DNA of 64,000 nt from Aestuariibaculum sp. M13 (lineage in GTDB: Bacteria; Bacteroidota; Bacteroidia; Flavobacteriales; Flavobacteriaceae). The stretch is from assembly GCF_024723255.1 (NCBI RefSeq), contig NZ_JANIAC010000003.1, positions 186,001 to 250,000 on the forward strand, read 5' to 3'. Shown here one piece after another: positions 35,013 to 43,361 of this stretch. Made by a program: the position numbers and the translations under genes. The notes beneath the pieces are model-generated. The model did no database searches and was not told where the DNA came from. It worked only from the letters and a program-made list of their open reading frames with translations. Every line of letters begins with the position of its first letter. The stretch's first letter is position 1.

Positions 35013-35681
35013 ATGGCACAATATACAAGATTAGAAGTAGCTCAGGCTATGAAAGAAACAGGAATGATTCCTTTATTTTTCAATAGCGATTTAGAGTTAA
35101 GTAAAAAAGTATTAAAAGCGTGTTACGATGGTGGCGCTAGATTATTAGAGTTTACTGCACGTGGAGATTTCGCTCACGAAGTTTTTGGTGAATTAACAAA
35201 ATACGCTATTAAAGAGCTTCCTGGTATGATTATGGGAGTTGGTTCGGTAACCGATGCTGCTGCCGCGTCATTATATATGGCTTTAGGAGCTAACTTTATT
35301 GTAACTCCGGTGTTAAGAGAAGATATCGCTATCGCTTGTAACCGTAAAAAGGTATTATGGTCTCCTGGTTGTGGAAGTTTAACTGAAATCGCAAGAGCTG
35401 AAGAGCTAGGATGCGAAATCGTTAAGTTATTCCCTGGTGATTTATACGGACCTAAATTCGTAAAAGGAATTAAAGGCCCACAACCTTGGACAAGCATTAT
35501 GCCAACAGGTGGTGTAGCTCCAACCGAAGAAAACCTTAAAGGTTGGTTTGATGCAGGAGTAACTTGTGTTGGTATGGGATCTCAATTAATCTCAAAAGAG
35601 ATTCTTGCAAATAAAGATTACGCAAAGTTAGAGCAGGATGTTAAAGCTGCTTTAGATATCATCAAAGCTGTTAGAAAATAA
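35013..35681 (+). CDS. kdgA: KDPG aldolase (2-keto-3-deoxy-6-phosphogluconate / KHG aldolase)
   Basis: 222 residues, a class I aldolase of the KDPG/KHG family. Family elements are GGARLLEFTARGD near the N-terminus, GVGSVTD, NFIVTPVLRED and the Schiff-base region IVKLFPGDLYGPKFVKGIKG (Lys in VKLFPG), followed by IMPTGGV. It splits KDPG into pyruvate and glyceraldehyde 3-phosphate, completing uronate catabolism. It is the second gene of the kdgK operon, closed by the terminator at 35701-35732. Confidence 0.93.
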   Translation: MAQYTRLEVAQAMKETGMIPLFFNSDLELSKKVLKACYDGGARLLEFTARGDFAHEVFGELTKYAIKELPGMIMGVGSVTDAAAASLYMALGANFIVTPVLREDIAIACNRKKVLWSPGCGSLTEIARAEELGCEIVKLFPGDLYGPKFVKGIKGPQPWTSIMPTGGVAPTEENLKGWFDAGVTCVGMGSQLISKEILANKDYAKLEQDVKAALDIIKAVRK

Positions 35682-35700
35682 TTGTAAAATTTTCTTTATA

Positions 35701-35732
35701 AAAAAAGGTTGAACTCATGTTCAACCTTTTTT
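35701..35732. terminator. bidirectional terminator after kdgA
   Basis: AAAAAAGGTTGAAC (35701-35714) pairs perfectly with GTTCAACCTTTTTT (35719-35732) around TCAT. The right end overlaps the stop codon of the convergent lipoprotein gene. Confidence 0.87.
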
Positions 35733-36192
35733 ATTTTATTCTATGGTAAATTTCACCATAAATAGGATTTCCCAAACTATCTTTTTCCGTTTGCATATAG
35801 GAGTCTTCGTCTATAAAGATAATATCTAATCGGTGAATACTATCTTTTTCTAAAACGGTAAGTAAGGCTTCCGAGCCATACTCGGTGTGCTCTGCTAAGG
35901 TATCATTCTTAAAAGTGTAGTTTCCACTTCCAAACCATTCAGATGAATCGTAAGAGGTGAATCTGTTCCACATAAATTTATTATCTGAAAACATTTTCAT
36001 TTGAATAAATTTTTCAGAAGTCATAATGGTGTCTACAGAGCCATCACCACTATAATTTAAATAACTAATCATTTTCCAGGCTCCTTTCAAATCAAGTTTG
36101 TTAGAGAGCTCTGCCGTTTGTAGCTCTGCTTTCGGATTTTGGTTACAGGATAATAAAATTGCAGTACAGAGAAGTAATAGAAATGGTTTCAT
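35731..36192 (-). CDS. small lipoprotein, lipocalin-like
   Basis: 153 residues. A lipoprotein signal ends LLSC (Cys16). The mature part reads LKGAWKMISYLNYSGDGS and continues with alternating strands (FMWNRFTSYDSSEWFGSGNYTF, cited as WFGSGNYTFKNDTLAEHTEY), a pattern seen in lipocalin-like proteins of Bacteroidota that begin with a GxW motif. It is a monocistronic gene convergent to kdgA. Ligand and function unknown. Confidence 0.72.
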   Translation of the reverse strand: MKPFLLLLCTAILLSCNQNPKAELQTAELSNKLDLKGAWKMISYLNYSGDGSVDTIMTSEKFIQMKMFSDNKFMWNRFTSYDSSEWFGSGNYTFKNDTLAEHTEYGSEALLTVLEKDSIHRLDIIFIDEDSYMQTEKDSLGNPIYGEIYHRIK

Positions 36193-36327
36193 AATTATCT
36201 TATTAGGTTATTAGTCAGATTACTACAATTTACGAAAAAATGTGGTGAAAATGAATTAGGATAACAACTAATTATGAACCGATAATATCTTTTGATAACT
36301 TTAGTGTAAGTTTTCTGTTAAAAATTC

Positions 36328-36335
36328 TACTTTTG
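36328..36335 (+). promoter_or_regulatory. -7 box for trxB
   Basis: TACTTTTG fits the TAnnTTTG consensus 24 bases before the trxB ATG. No TTG stands 18-20 nt upstream, so the promoter is half-consensus. Confidence 0.45.
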
Positions 36336-36359
36336 TTTTAATAAAAATTAGTAGCAATT

Positions 36360-37334
36360 ATGTCAGATACAATAGAAAGAGTAAAGTGCTTAATTATCGG
36401 GTCGGGACCTGCAGGATATACCGCAGCGATTTATGCAGCACGTGCTAATATGAGTCCGGTATTATACCAGGGAACACAACCAGGCGGACAGTTAACAACC
36501 ACTAACGAAGTTGAGAACTTTCCAGGATATCCACAAGGTATTACAGGACCAGAAATGATGATGGAATTACAGGCTCAGGCGCAACGTTTTGAAGCTGATA
36601 TCCGAGACGGGTGGATTACTAAAGTAGATTTTTCAGGCGATATTCACAAAGTTTGGGTAAACGACGAGAAGGAAATTCACTGTGATACGGTAATCATTTC
36701 AACCGGAGCTTCAGCAAAATATTTAGGTTTAGAATCTGAACAAAAATACTTGAAGTTAGGTGGCGGTGTATCGGCATGTGCGGTATGTGACGGGTTCTTC
36801 TACAGAAATCAGGAAGTGGTGATTGTTGGTGCAGGAGATTCAGCCTGTGAAGAAGCACACTACTTATCAAAATTATGTAAAAAAGTAACCATGTTAGTAA
36901 GACGTGATGAGTTTAGAGCCTCTAAAATCATGGCAGAGCGTGTAGCTAACACTCCAAATATTGACATTTTATTCAATACAGAAACCGATGAAGTTATTGG
37001 TGACGGACAAGTAGTAACAGCGGTTCGAGTTTATAACAATAAAACCAACGAAAAATACGAAATTCCAGCAACAGGATTCTTCGTGGCAATCGGACATAAA
37101 CCAAACACCGATATCTTTAAAGATTATATCAGCTTAGATGAAACGGGTTATATTATTAATACACCGGGAACAGCAAAAACTAATGTGCCGGGAGTATTTG
37201 TAAGTGGAGACGCTGCAGATCACGTATACCGTCAGGCGATTACAGCAGCCGGAACCGGTTGTATGGCAGCTTTAGATGCAGAACGTTATTTAGCGGCTAA
37301 AGAAGTAACCGTAGAAGTTTCAGCCACTGCATAA
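36360..37334 (+). CDS. trxB: thioredoxin-disulfide reductase
   Basis: 324 residues, normal size. The FAD-binding GSGPAGY is at 14-20, the redox-active CAVC at 140-143, the NADPH-binding GAGDSACEEA follows, and the second FAD motif lies in PGVFVSGDAADHVYRQ. It reduces thioredoxin with NADPH in the cytoplasm. It is a single-gene transcript between a half-consensus promoter and a strong terminator (37356-37386). Confidence 0.97.
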   Translation: MSDTIERVKCLIIGSGPAGYTAAIYAARANMSPVLYQGTQPGGQLTTTNEVENFPGYPQGITGPEMMMELQAQAQRFEADIRDGWITKVDFSGDIHKVWVNDEKEIHCDTVIISTGASAKYLGLESEQKYLKLGGGVSACAVCDGFFYRNQEVVIVGAGDSACEEAHYLSKLCKKVTMLVRRDEFRASKIMAERVANTPNIDILFNTETDEVIGDGQVVTAVRVYNNKTNEKYEIPATGFFVAIGHKPNTDIFKDYISLDETGYIINTPGTAKTNVPGVFVSGDAADHVYRQAITAAGTGCMAALDAERYLAAKEVTVEVSATA

Positions 37335-37355
37335 CATAGAAATTAAATAGATTTT

Positions 37356-37386
37356 AAAAGCCGAAGTTTTTACTTCGGCTTTTTTT
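37356..37386 (+). terminator. intrinsic terminator after trxB
   Basis: AAAAGCCGAAGT (37356-37367) pairs with ACTTCGGCTTTT (37372-37383), followed by more T. Confidence 0.85.
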
Positions 37387-37396
37387 ATTTTACCCT

Positions 37397-37426
37397 TTTG
37401 AAATTTATTAAAAAGTATTTTCTTTG
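37397..37426 (+). promoter_or_regulatory. promoter of tRNA-Pro(GGG)
   Basis: TTTG ending at 37400, an 18-nt spacer, then TTTCTTTG at 37419-37426, one base off TAnnTTTG. The tRNA starts 18 bases later. Confidence 0.6.
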
Positions 37427-37443
37427 GCAATAAATTTAAAAAT

Positions 37444-37518
37444 CGGGATGTGGCGCAGTCCGGTTAGCGTACACGGCTGGGGGCCGTGTGGTCGCAGGTT
37501 CGAATCCTGTCATCCCGA
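37444..37518 (+). tRNA. tRNA-Pro, anticodon GGG
   Basis: 75 nt. The acceptor stem is CGGGATG/CATCCCG with discriminator A. The anticodon stem CACGG/CCGTG encloses loop CTGGGGG with anticodon GGG. The T arm is GCAGG-TTCGAAT-CCTGT with a G-U closing pair. CCA is not encoded. No hairpin terminator is obvious directly downstream. Confidence 0.95.
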
Positions 37519-37649
37519 CAATCCTCTCTCTCTTTCTTAGTGTTTTAATTCAATGAGTTATATGTTTTGTTTGTAATAGCAATCCTTTGTTATGATTTAT
37601 AGCATAATTTAACACATGTTAACTTCTTAGTTCTTTAGGCGTATTTTTA

Positions 37650-37668
37650 TTATTCTTATTTAGAATAA
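37650..37668. promoter_or_regulatory. inverted repeat in the promoter of the DUF4876 operon
   Basis: TTATTCT-N5-AGAATAA has perfect 7-bp arms and ends 13 bases before the -7 box at 37682. It occupies the place where a -33 TTG should be, and none is present, which suggests a regulator binding site. Confidence 0.5.
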
Positions 37669-37681
37669 ATAAAAATAAAGA

Positions 37682-37689
37682 TATATTTG
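37682..37689 (+). promoter_or_regulatory. -7 box of the DUF4876 operon
   Basis: TATATTTG, an exact TAnnTTTG match, 17 bases before the receptor ATG. There is no TTG at the expected distance. Confidence 0.55.
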
Positions 37690-37706
37690 CAGGCTTAAAA
37701 TTAACT

Positions 37707-40364
37707 ATGAGGTCTGTATTTCTTTTAATTTGTCTGTGTTCTATTGGTGCTTTAGCTCAGGATAGGGTATTTGGTGTTGTCAATGATGATGCAACTCATC
37801 TGCCTATTGAAAGTGTTACAGTGTTTAATCTCAAAACTGGTAAATGGGATGTTACAGATAATGAAGGGAGCTTTAGTATAGAGGTTGATAAGAATGATTT
37901 TGAAATCGAGTTAAAAATACTCGGAAAGAAAACTAAAGTTTTAACACCAAAAGAAACAGTTGTAAATACGTCATTAGTTATCGTTTTAAAAGACGAAGAT
38001 TTACGATTGGAAGAAGTAGAAGTTACGGCTGTACCAAGGCGAAGTAAAGTTGGTTCGGCGGTAGTTTTAGATGAATATGCCATTAATCAAATTCAGTCCT
38101 ATAGTTTAAGTGATGTTTTAAATCAACTTCCTGGGCAAACCATAACCCCACCTTCATTAAATTCGGCTAATTCCATTTCATTACGAACAGCGCAAGAAAG
38201 TCAAACCAATGCTTTTGGGGTTTCATATGTATTAGATGGCATGCAGCTATCTAACGATGAAAACATGCAGAATTATAATAGTAATTCTGGGCTAACTACC
38301 TACGATAATGTGAATTCAGGTATCGATTTACGTTCTATTCCAGCCAGTAATATTGATGAAATTGAAGTCGTAACCGGAATTCCTGATGCTAAATATGGTA
38401 ACCTAACCAGCGGATTAATTAAAATTAACAGAAAGGCTGGAGTTACACCTTACAGGCTTTCTGCCAATATAAGACAAGGTAATAGCGCAGTTAGTATTGG
38501 GAAAGGCTTTAAAATTAATGATAAGTTAGGAAACCTAAGCTTGTCATTAGATTACGTAAATGCCAATGCCGATCCAAGAAATAGTTTAGAGCAATACAAC
38601 AGACTTACAGCATCTGGAATATGGTCGTTATACAATTCAAATAAAACGATTAAAAATACTTTTTCTTTAACCCTGCATAATAACCTTGATGATTTAAATT
38701 ATGATCAAGATAACGATGATGGAGGTCAGGAGGCAAAATATAAAAAGGATAGAGGGATAAAATTAAGTAACCGATTTACCTGGCAACCTGAGGCTTCATT
38801 TATAGATCATTTAAATGTTAATTTAGGATATGCTTATACCTATCAGCATTCCTATGTTCAGTCTTTTAAAAATGATGGAGGACGTGTGGTGCCAACAGGG
38901 TTAGAAACCGGATTGTATTCCGGTGAATATACGCCTGTTGCCTATATGCAAATCCGTCAGGTGTATGGGCAGCCAGTAAATTTAAATTTAGGTACATCTG
39001 TAGACAAAACAATTAAAGGTTCTCATGTAAGGCATAATTTGTCGTTAGGAGCAAATTATAGTTTTAGTGATAACAACGGAAAAGGAAAAGCTTACGATCC
39101 AGCTAATGCTCATACTCAGGTAACACTTAGTTCAGGGAGTAGTACGCTAAGTTCGGGTGAAGGTATTCGTGCTTTAGATTTTGGGCGTTACGTGAAACCA
39201 AGGATAAATTTTGGCGTTTATGCTCAGGATAATATAACCTGGAAATTGTCTAACGATAACGAAGTGTATGCCAATTTAGGTATGCGTTATGATATTCAGA
39301 ATGGTTTTTCAAATTTTAGCCCCAGAATTAATTTAGGTGTAGAATTAAGTCAAAGTTTAAGTCTTCGAGGCGGATTGGGTTTTGCTTCAAAAACTCCATC
39401 GCTTTCGCAGATTTTTCCGGGAGATAAATATTTTGATATGCTTATTCGTGATTTCAGAACATCTGATTATTCATTTAATCTAATTCAAACGTATAAAACC
39501 GAAATAGCCAAGCAGAATTTAGAGCCTACAAAAAGCTGGAAATACGAATTGGGGTTAAATTATAATACAGGTTTCGGAAACTTGTCGTTAACCGGTTATT
39601 ACAATCATACCTTTGATGCACTGGCGAGTTATAATGCGTTAGAACGGGTTGATTTCCCAGAAGTAGAATTTACCTTTGCCGATAGTCAGTCGCCTCCAAC
39701 CTACGAGGTTGTTGGGTATTCTCCATTATTGCTGGATTATAGTTTACAAACCAATGCGGCAAGTACCATTGATAAAGGGATCGAGTTCTATTTCAACTTC
39801 AATAAGATAAAGGCTATCAATACCTCGTTTAGTCTGGTTGGAACTTATGTATATAGTAAGTCGTTTTCAGATTTAGATCGTGTTATTCAGAATACAGATC
39901 CCCTTGAAGAACAATACTCATATGGCGTTTATAAAAGTACGCCAACGAAAGATGATTTATTTAGACTTCGTGGAATAGTAACACATCATTTGTCCGATTT
40001 AGGATTATTAATTTCTTTAACCGCTGAACAATTTACCAGATCGAAAAGTTTTGCGACTTCGTCAAGTATTTTTCCTATTGCCTATATCAACACTAATGGC
40101 GAACGTGTAAGTATTCCTGAAAATCAGCAGGAGTCTGACCAGTATAGTAGTTTATGGTTAAATCCATCTTCAGCCGAAGATAAAACCACGCCTATCTATC
40201 ATAATTTTCATTTACGAATGACAAAAGAGTTGCTTAATGGCATAAGTATGTCGGTTTATGCTAACAACTTTTTAGACTATCGCCCAGTGATTACGGTAGA
40301 TGGCATTGAATATGTGAAAAACAGCCCAATTAGTTTTGGTGCCCAAATCCAATATAAATTTTAA
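37707..40364 (+). CDS. TonB-dependent receptor heading the DUF4876 operon
   Basis: 885 residues. A signal peptide (1-17, ending ALAQ) is followed by a carboxypeptidase-regulatory-like domain (about 20-95; VFGVVNDDATHLPIESVTVF). The plug (about 105-235) reads VLDEYAINQIQSYSLSDVLNQLPGQ (cited as YSLSDVLNQLPGQ), then IDEIEVVTGIPDAKYGNLTSG. A long barrel ends SISFGAQIQYKF-like (PISFGAQIQYKF). It is not a SusC protein and has no SusD partner. The next gene, for a DUF4876 lipoprotein, begins 6 bases downstream, followed by a second outer-membrane barrel and a di-haem peroxidase. The substrate is unknown. Confidence 0.88.
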   Translation: MRSVFLLICLCSIGALAQDRVFGVVNDDATHLPIESVTVFNLKTGKWDVTDNEGSFSIEVDKNDFEIELKILGKKTKVLTPKETVVNTSLVIVLKDEDLRLEEVEVTAVPRRSKVGSAVVLDEYAINQIQSYSLSDVLNQLPGQTITPPSLNSANSISLRTAQESQTNAFGVSYVLDGMQLSNDENMQNYNSNSGLTTYDNVNSGIDLRSIPASNIDEIEVVTGIPDAKYGNLTSGLIKINRKAGVTPYRLSANIRQGNSAVSIGKGFKINDKLGNLSLSLDYVNANADPRNSLEQYNRLTASGIWSLYNSNKTIKNTFSLTLHNNLDDLNYDQDNDDGGQEAKYKKDRGIKLSNRFTWQPEASFIDHLNVNLGYAYTYQHSYVQSFKNDGGRVVPTGLETGLYSGEYTPVAYMQIRQVYGQPVNLNLGTSVDKTIKGSHVRHNLSLGANYSFSDNNGKGKAYDPANAHTQVTLSSGSSTLSSGEGIRALDFGRYVKPRINFGVYAQDNITWKLSNDNEVYANLGMRYDIQNGFSNFSPRINLGVELSQSLSLRGGLGFASKTPSLSQIFPGDKYFDMLIRDFRTSDYSFNLIQTYKTEIAKQNLEPTKSWKYELGLNYNTGFGNLSLTGYYNHTFDALASYNALERVDFPEVEFTFADSQSPPTYEVVGYSPLLLDYSLQTNAASTIDKGIEFYFNFNKIKAINTSFSLVGTYVYSKSFSDLDRVIQNTDPLEEQYSYGVYKSTPTKDDLFRLRGIVTHHLSDLGLLISLTAEQFTRSKSFATSSSIFPIAYINTNGERVSIPENQQESDQYSSLWLNPSSAEDKTTPIYHNFHLRMTKELLNGISMSVYANNFLDYRPVITVDGIEYVKNSPISFGAQIQYKF

Positions 40365-40370
40365 AAAACA

Positions 40371-41711
40371 ATGAAAAAGATTTTACTATTTGTCCTAACA
40401 AGCTTTTTAATGGCTTGTAGTAATGATGAAGATAATTTTGTAATGCCCGTAAATAATAGTTTTAAGGTAACTTTTAATGAAGGTTACGATTTTGCAGCTG
40501 CGGCTAATGTTGCTATTACATTAGTGAATAACGATGACGGCAAAACATATACGTTAACGACAGATGCTAATGGTATGGCTGATATAGAAGTTGTGCCAGG
40601 GAAATATAATGTAAATGCGTCTTTAGTGTTTACAGCCGAAGAATATTCAGCCTATTGGGGGCAGGAAGTTTCAGATCCGGTTAGTTTTAATGCGTCTTTA
40701 AGTGGCGTGACGATTAATCAGGAATCTACAGGATTGGTAGAAATGGTTTTAGTAAGTGGAAAAATAGGAAGTTTGTTGATTAAACAGGTGTACTTTTCAG
40801 GTTCCGATGTGAAATTAGGCGCTTCATTCAGAGACTTGTTTTTTGAAGTGTATAACAACTCCAACGAAGCTGTGTATTTGGATGGTTTATGTTTTGCTCA
40901 GGTTTATGGAACTTCTTCAGTGAGTTCTACATTACAATCATATCATTTAGCTAATGGTCAGTACGATTGGAGTCAGTCGTATAACCAAACCGATGTGGAA
41001 TATGCAAATACCAATTATGTTTACGCCGATGAGGTATTAAGGTTTCCAGGAACCGGAGAAGAACATGTTTTAGAGCCAAGAAAAAGCGTGATTGTTGCAG
41101 CTACGGCTATCAACCATAAAAGTCCGTTAACGGTTTTAGATAGCGATGGAGAAACTAAAGTTTACGAAGTGCCGGAGCCAGACAGAACAATCGATTTAAG
41201 TAATGCGCTATTTGAAGCTTATTACAGAGATTATCAGGAGTCTATTGGAAGTTCGTATTTAGATTCAGATATCGATAACCCGAATGCAGCTAACATGGAA
41301 ATTGTATTTAAAACTTATGGAGGAAAAGATCTTATTTTAGATCCGTTTGGTCGTGATGCCTTTGTTCTTTTTAAAGAAAATGATGACGCTATAAATTCAT
41401 GGGGACGCGTACCGTTACCATCCATAGCAGGAGAAGATTATACTGAAGATACCAAAGTGTATTTACAAATTCCAAGTGCTGTAATTATTGATGGCGTTGA
41501 GACACAACGAAATGATCCTTCTAAAGCAAAACCAAAGCGTTTAACCGATGATATTGATGCTGGTGAAATTTCGACGATTCTTGGACATTATTCTTCAGAA
41601 TCGGTAATACGTAAAAGTAAAGAAGTAAACGGTATTACAGTTTATCAGGATACTAACAATTCCAGCAACGATTTTATGGTGTTATCACACCCTGAAGTTA
41701 TTATTGAATAA
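40371..41711 (+). CDS. DUF4876-domain lipoprotein
   Basis: 446 residues with a lipoprotein signal ending FLMAC (Cys16). A carboxypeptidase-regulatory-like or Ig-like sandwich comes first (about 28-120; VAITLVNNDDGKTYTLTTDA). A larger domain follows (about 130-440) with LLIKQVYFSGS, FFEVYNNSNEAVYLDGLCF, and late HYSSESVIRKSKEVNGI. This matches DUF4876, a Bacteroidota family found with TonB-dependent receptors, and is probably a surface or periplasmic substrate-binding partner. The FEVYN-SNEAVYLDGL pattern is lamin-tail-like. No biochemical function is known to me. Confidence 0.75.
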   Translation: MKKILLFVLTSFLMACSNDEDNFVMPVNNSFKVTFNEGYDFAAAANVAITLVNNDDGKTYTLTTDANGMADIEVVPGKYNVNASLVFTAEEYSAYWGQEVSDPVSFNASLSGVTINQESTGLVEMVLVSGKIGSLLIKQVYFSGSDVKLGASFRDLFFEVYNNSNEAVYLDGLCFAQVYGTSSVSSTLQSYHLANGQYDWSQSYNQTDVEYANTNYVYADEVLRFPGTGEEHVLEPRKSVIVAATAINHKSPLTVLDSDGETKVYEVPEPDRTIDLSNALFEAYYRDYQESIGSSYLDSDIDNPNAANMEIVFKTYGGKDLILDPFGRDAFVLFKENDDAINSWGRVPLPSIAGEDYTEDTKVYLQIPSAVIIDGVETQRNDPSKAKPKRLTDDIDAGEISTILGHYSSESVIRKSKEVNGITVYQDTNNSSNDFMVLSHPEVIIE

Positions 41712-41763
41712 GCTTTGTTAAGCTTTTAATAAATTAAATTTTACGTTGCGAGTTAATAAAGTT

Positions 41764-43359
41764 ATGAAGCAGTATTTTCTTTTTTTGCTAGGTTTTAGTG
41801 TCAGTTTAGTTGGTTTCGGTCAACGAAAAACTGATAGTATTCAGGATCCTGTGCGTCAAAATTTTGCTCAAGATTTAGTGCAGGAGTTAAGCAAATTTCC
41901 TTTAAACTATCAGTTTGCCACAATTAAAGATTATACGGCTTCTGTTTTATATTTTAAAACCGAAAGCGGTGATTTAAAAGATGGTCGCACCTCCGAAACC
42001 ATAAATAACTTTGGTTTAAAAACTCAAGGGGTGTACCGCAATAAAAACGGCGTATTGTTTTTTGGTGATATTTCTATTTCAAAAGAATTTTATAAAAACT
42101 TAAAATGGAATCTGTCTTACGATTTACCTGAAAATGGGGTGATGAGCGATCCGCATTATTTCGGTGTTTCAAAAGGTGGAAACTGGAGTAATCAGGAGTA
42201 TGATATAAACGGCGGTTTTATTTTGCCTGTAAGTTCTAAAATTAAACTTTTACTAAATACGAATTACACGTTGTTTAATAAGTATCGTATTGGTTTAGAC
42301 CCCAGACCAGAAATAACTTACAATAACTTAGATGTTAATCTGGGTTTAAGTTATAAGTTAGCTGAAAAACATCATATAAAAGCATCGTTTGCTTACGGGT
42401 ATACTCATGTCGATAACGAGATCAAGTTTTCTAATAACGATAAAAACCTACCTGCTAATTACGATATTTATGTAAGATGGATGTCAGGTTACGGTTCTTT
42501 ATCAAGTCCGTTTAAAAATTCTACGCAACGTCGCATCACCGAGTATCAGGCTCATTTAGGGTACACGTTCCAAACGGAAAATTTAACCATAATGGCAGAT
42601 GCCTTGTATAAAGCAGCAGATCAGCTTACGTATAGAAATAATGGAGTTGTAAATAAAGATGATACCTCAAATTATTTTGCAAGTTATAAACCAGAATCAT
42701 TTTCGGTAAATGTTTTAGGTTTATATAAAATAACACCTTTAAAACAGATAAAGTTTAATGTAAGCGGCGATTTTAGTTCTGGAGATAATTTTTGGTATGC
42801 TAAAGGTGGAAAAACCTATTCAGCTCAGGAAAATGCTTTGAAAGCAGGGTTGTCGTACTTAAATTTTAGTTCAGAAAAGATATTTTGGGATATGGGGTTG
42901 AGTACAAAAATTTGGAGCGTAGAACAACGTGATGCTTTGGCGACAACTTCTTCAAATTATACAAATTTAGATTTTCAACCTTACATTATGCGTTCGTTTG
43001 CCGTTTCAGATAATATGGCTTTAAGTCCGTTTTTTAAAAGTACATTGAGGTTGAATCTTGATGAATTATATATTCAGGGAAATACTTCAGATTTAGAAAA
43101 TATTCAGGAAAACGATTTTGCAGCTTACGCGCAGCGCGATTTTTATAGCGAAGTGATTATTCCAAACCATGAATTATACAGTGTGAATCAGTTAAATTTA
43201 AGTGGCGGAACTTTTATTAATATCAATTCTCAAAAGCATTATAATGTAAGTCTGAAATTGCAGGCTGGTTATCAGATTGCTTTCCAACAAATGCATGCAT
43301 TTTCAAGTTCAGACCCTTCACGTTTTAGCGGGCTTGCCAGCTTAACTATCAGCTATTAA
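41764..43359 (+). CDS. DUF6850-like outer-membrane beta-barrel protein
   Basis: 531 residues from ATG 41764; the frame extends six codons to a TTG but the ATG begins a clean signal peptide (MKQYFLFLLGFSVSLVGFGQ). The mature protein is rich in Tyr, Asn and alternating strands throughout and ends FSGLASLTISY, with the terminal aromatic of a Bam-inserted barrel. It lacks a TonB-receptor plug. It resembles the DUF6850 family found next to DUF4876 genes. It lies 52 bases after the lipoprotein gene and 2 bases before the peroxidase gene. Function unknown. Confidence 0.72.
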   Translation: MKQYFLFLLGFSVSLVGFGQRKTDSIQDPVRQNFAQDLVQELSKFPLNYQFATIKDYTASVLYFKTESGDLKDGRTSETINNFGLKTQGVYRNKNGVLFFGDISISKEFYKNLKWNLSYDLPENGVMSDPHYFGVSKGGNWSNQEYDINGGFILPVSSKIKLLLNTNYTLFNKYRIGLDPRPEITYNNLDVNLGLSYKLAEKHHIKASFAYGYTHVDNEIKFSNNDKNLPANYDIYVRWMSGYGSLSSPFKNSTQRRITEYQAHLGYTFQTENLTIMADALYKAADQLTYRNNGVVNKDDTSNYFASYKPESFSVNVLGLYKITPLKQIKFNVSGDFSSGDNFWYAKGGKTYSAQENALKAGLSYLNFSSEKIFWDMGLSTKIWSVEQRDALATTSSNYTNLDFQPYIMRSFAVSDNMALSPFFKSTLRLNLDELYIQGNTSDLENIQENDFAAYAQRDFYSEVIIPNHELYSVNQLNLSGGTFININSQKHYNVSLKLQAGYQIAFQQMHAFSSSDPSRFSGLASLTISY

Positions 43360-43361
43360 AG

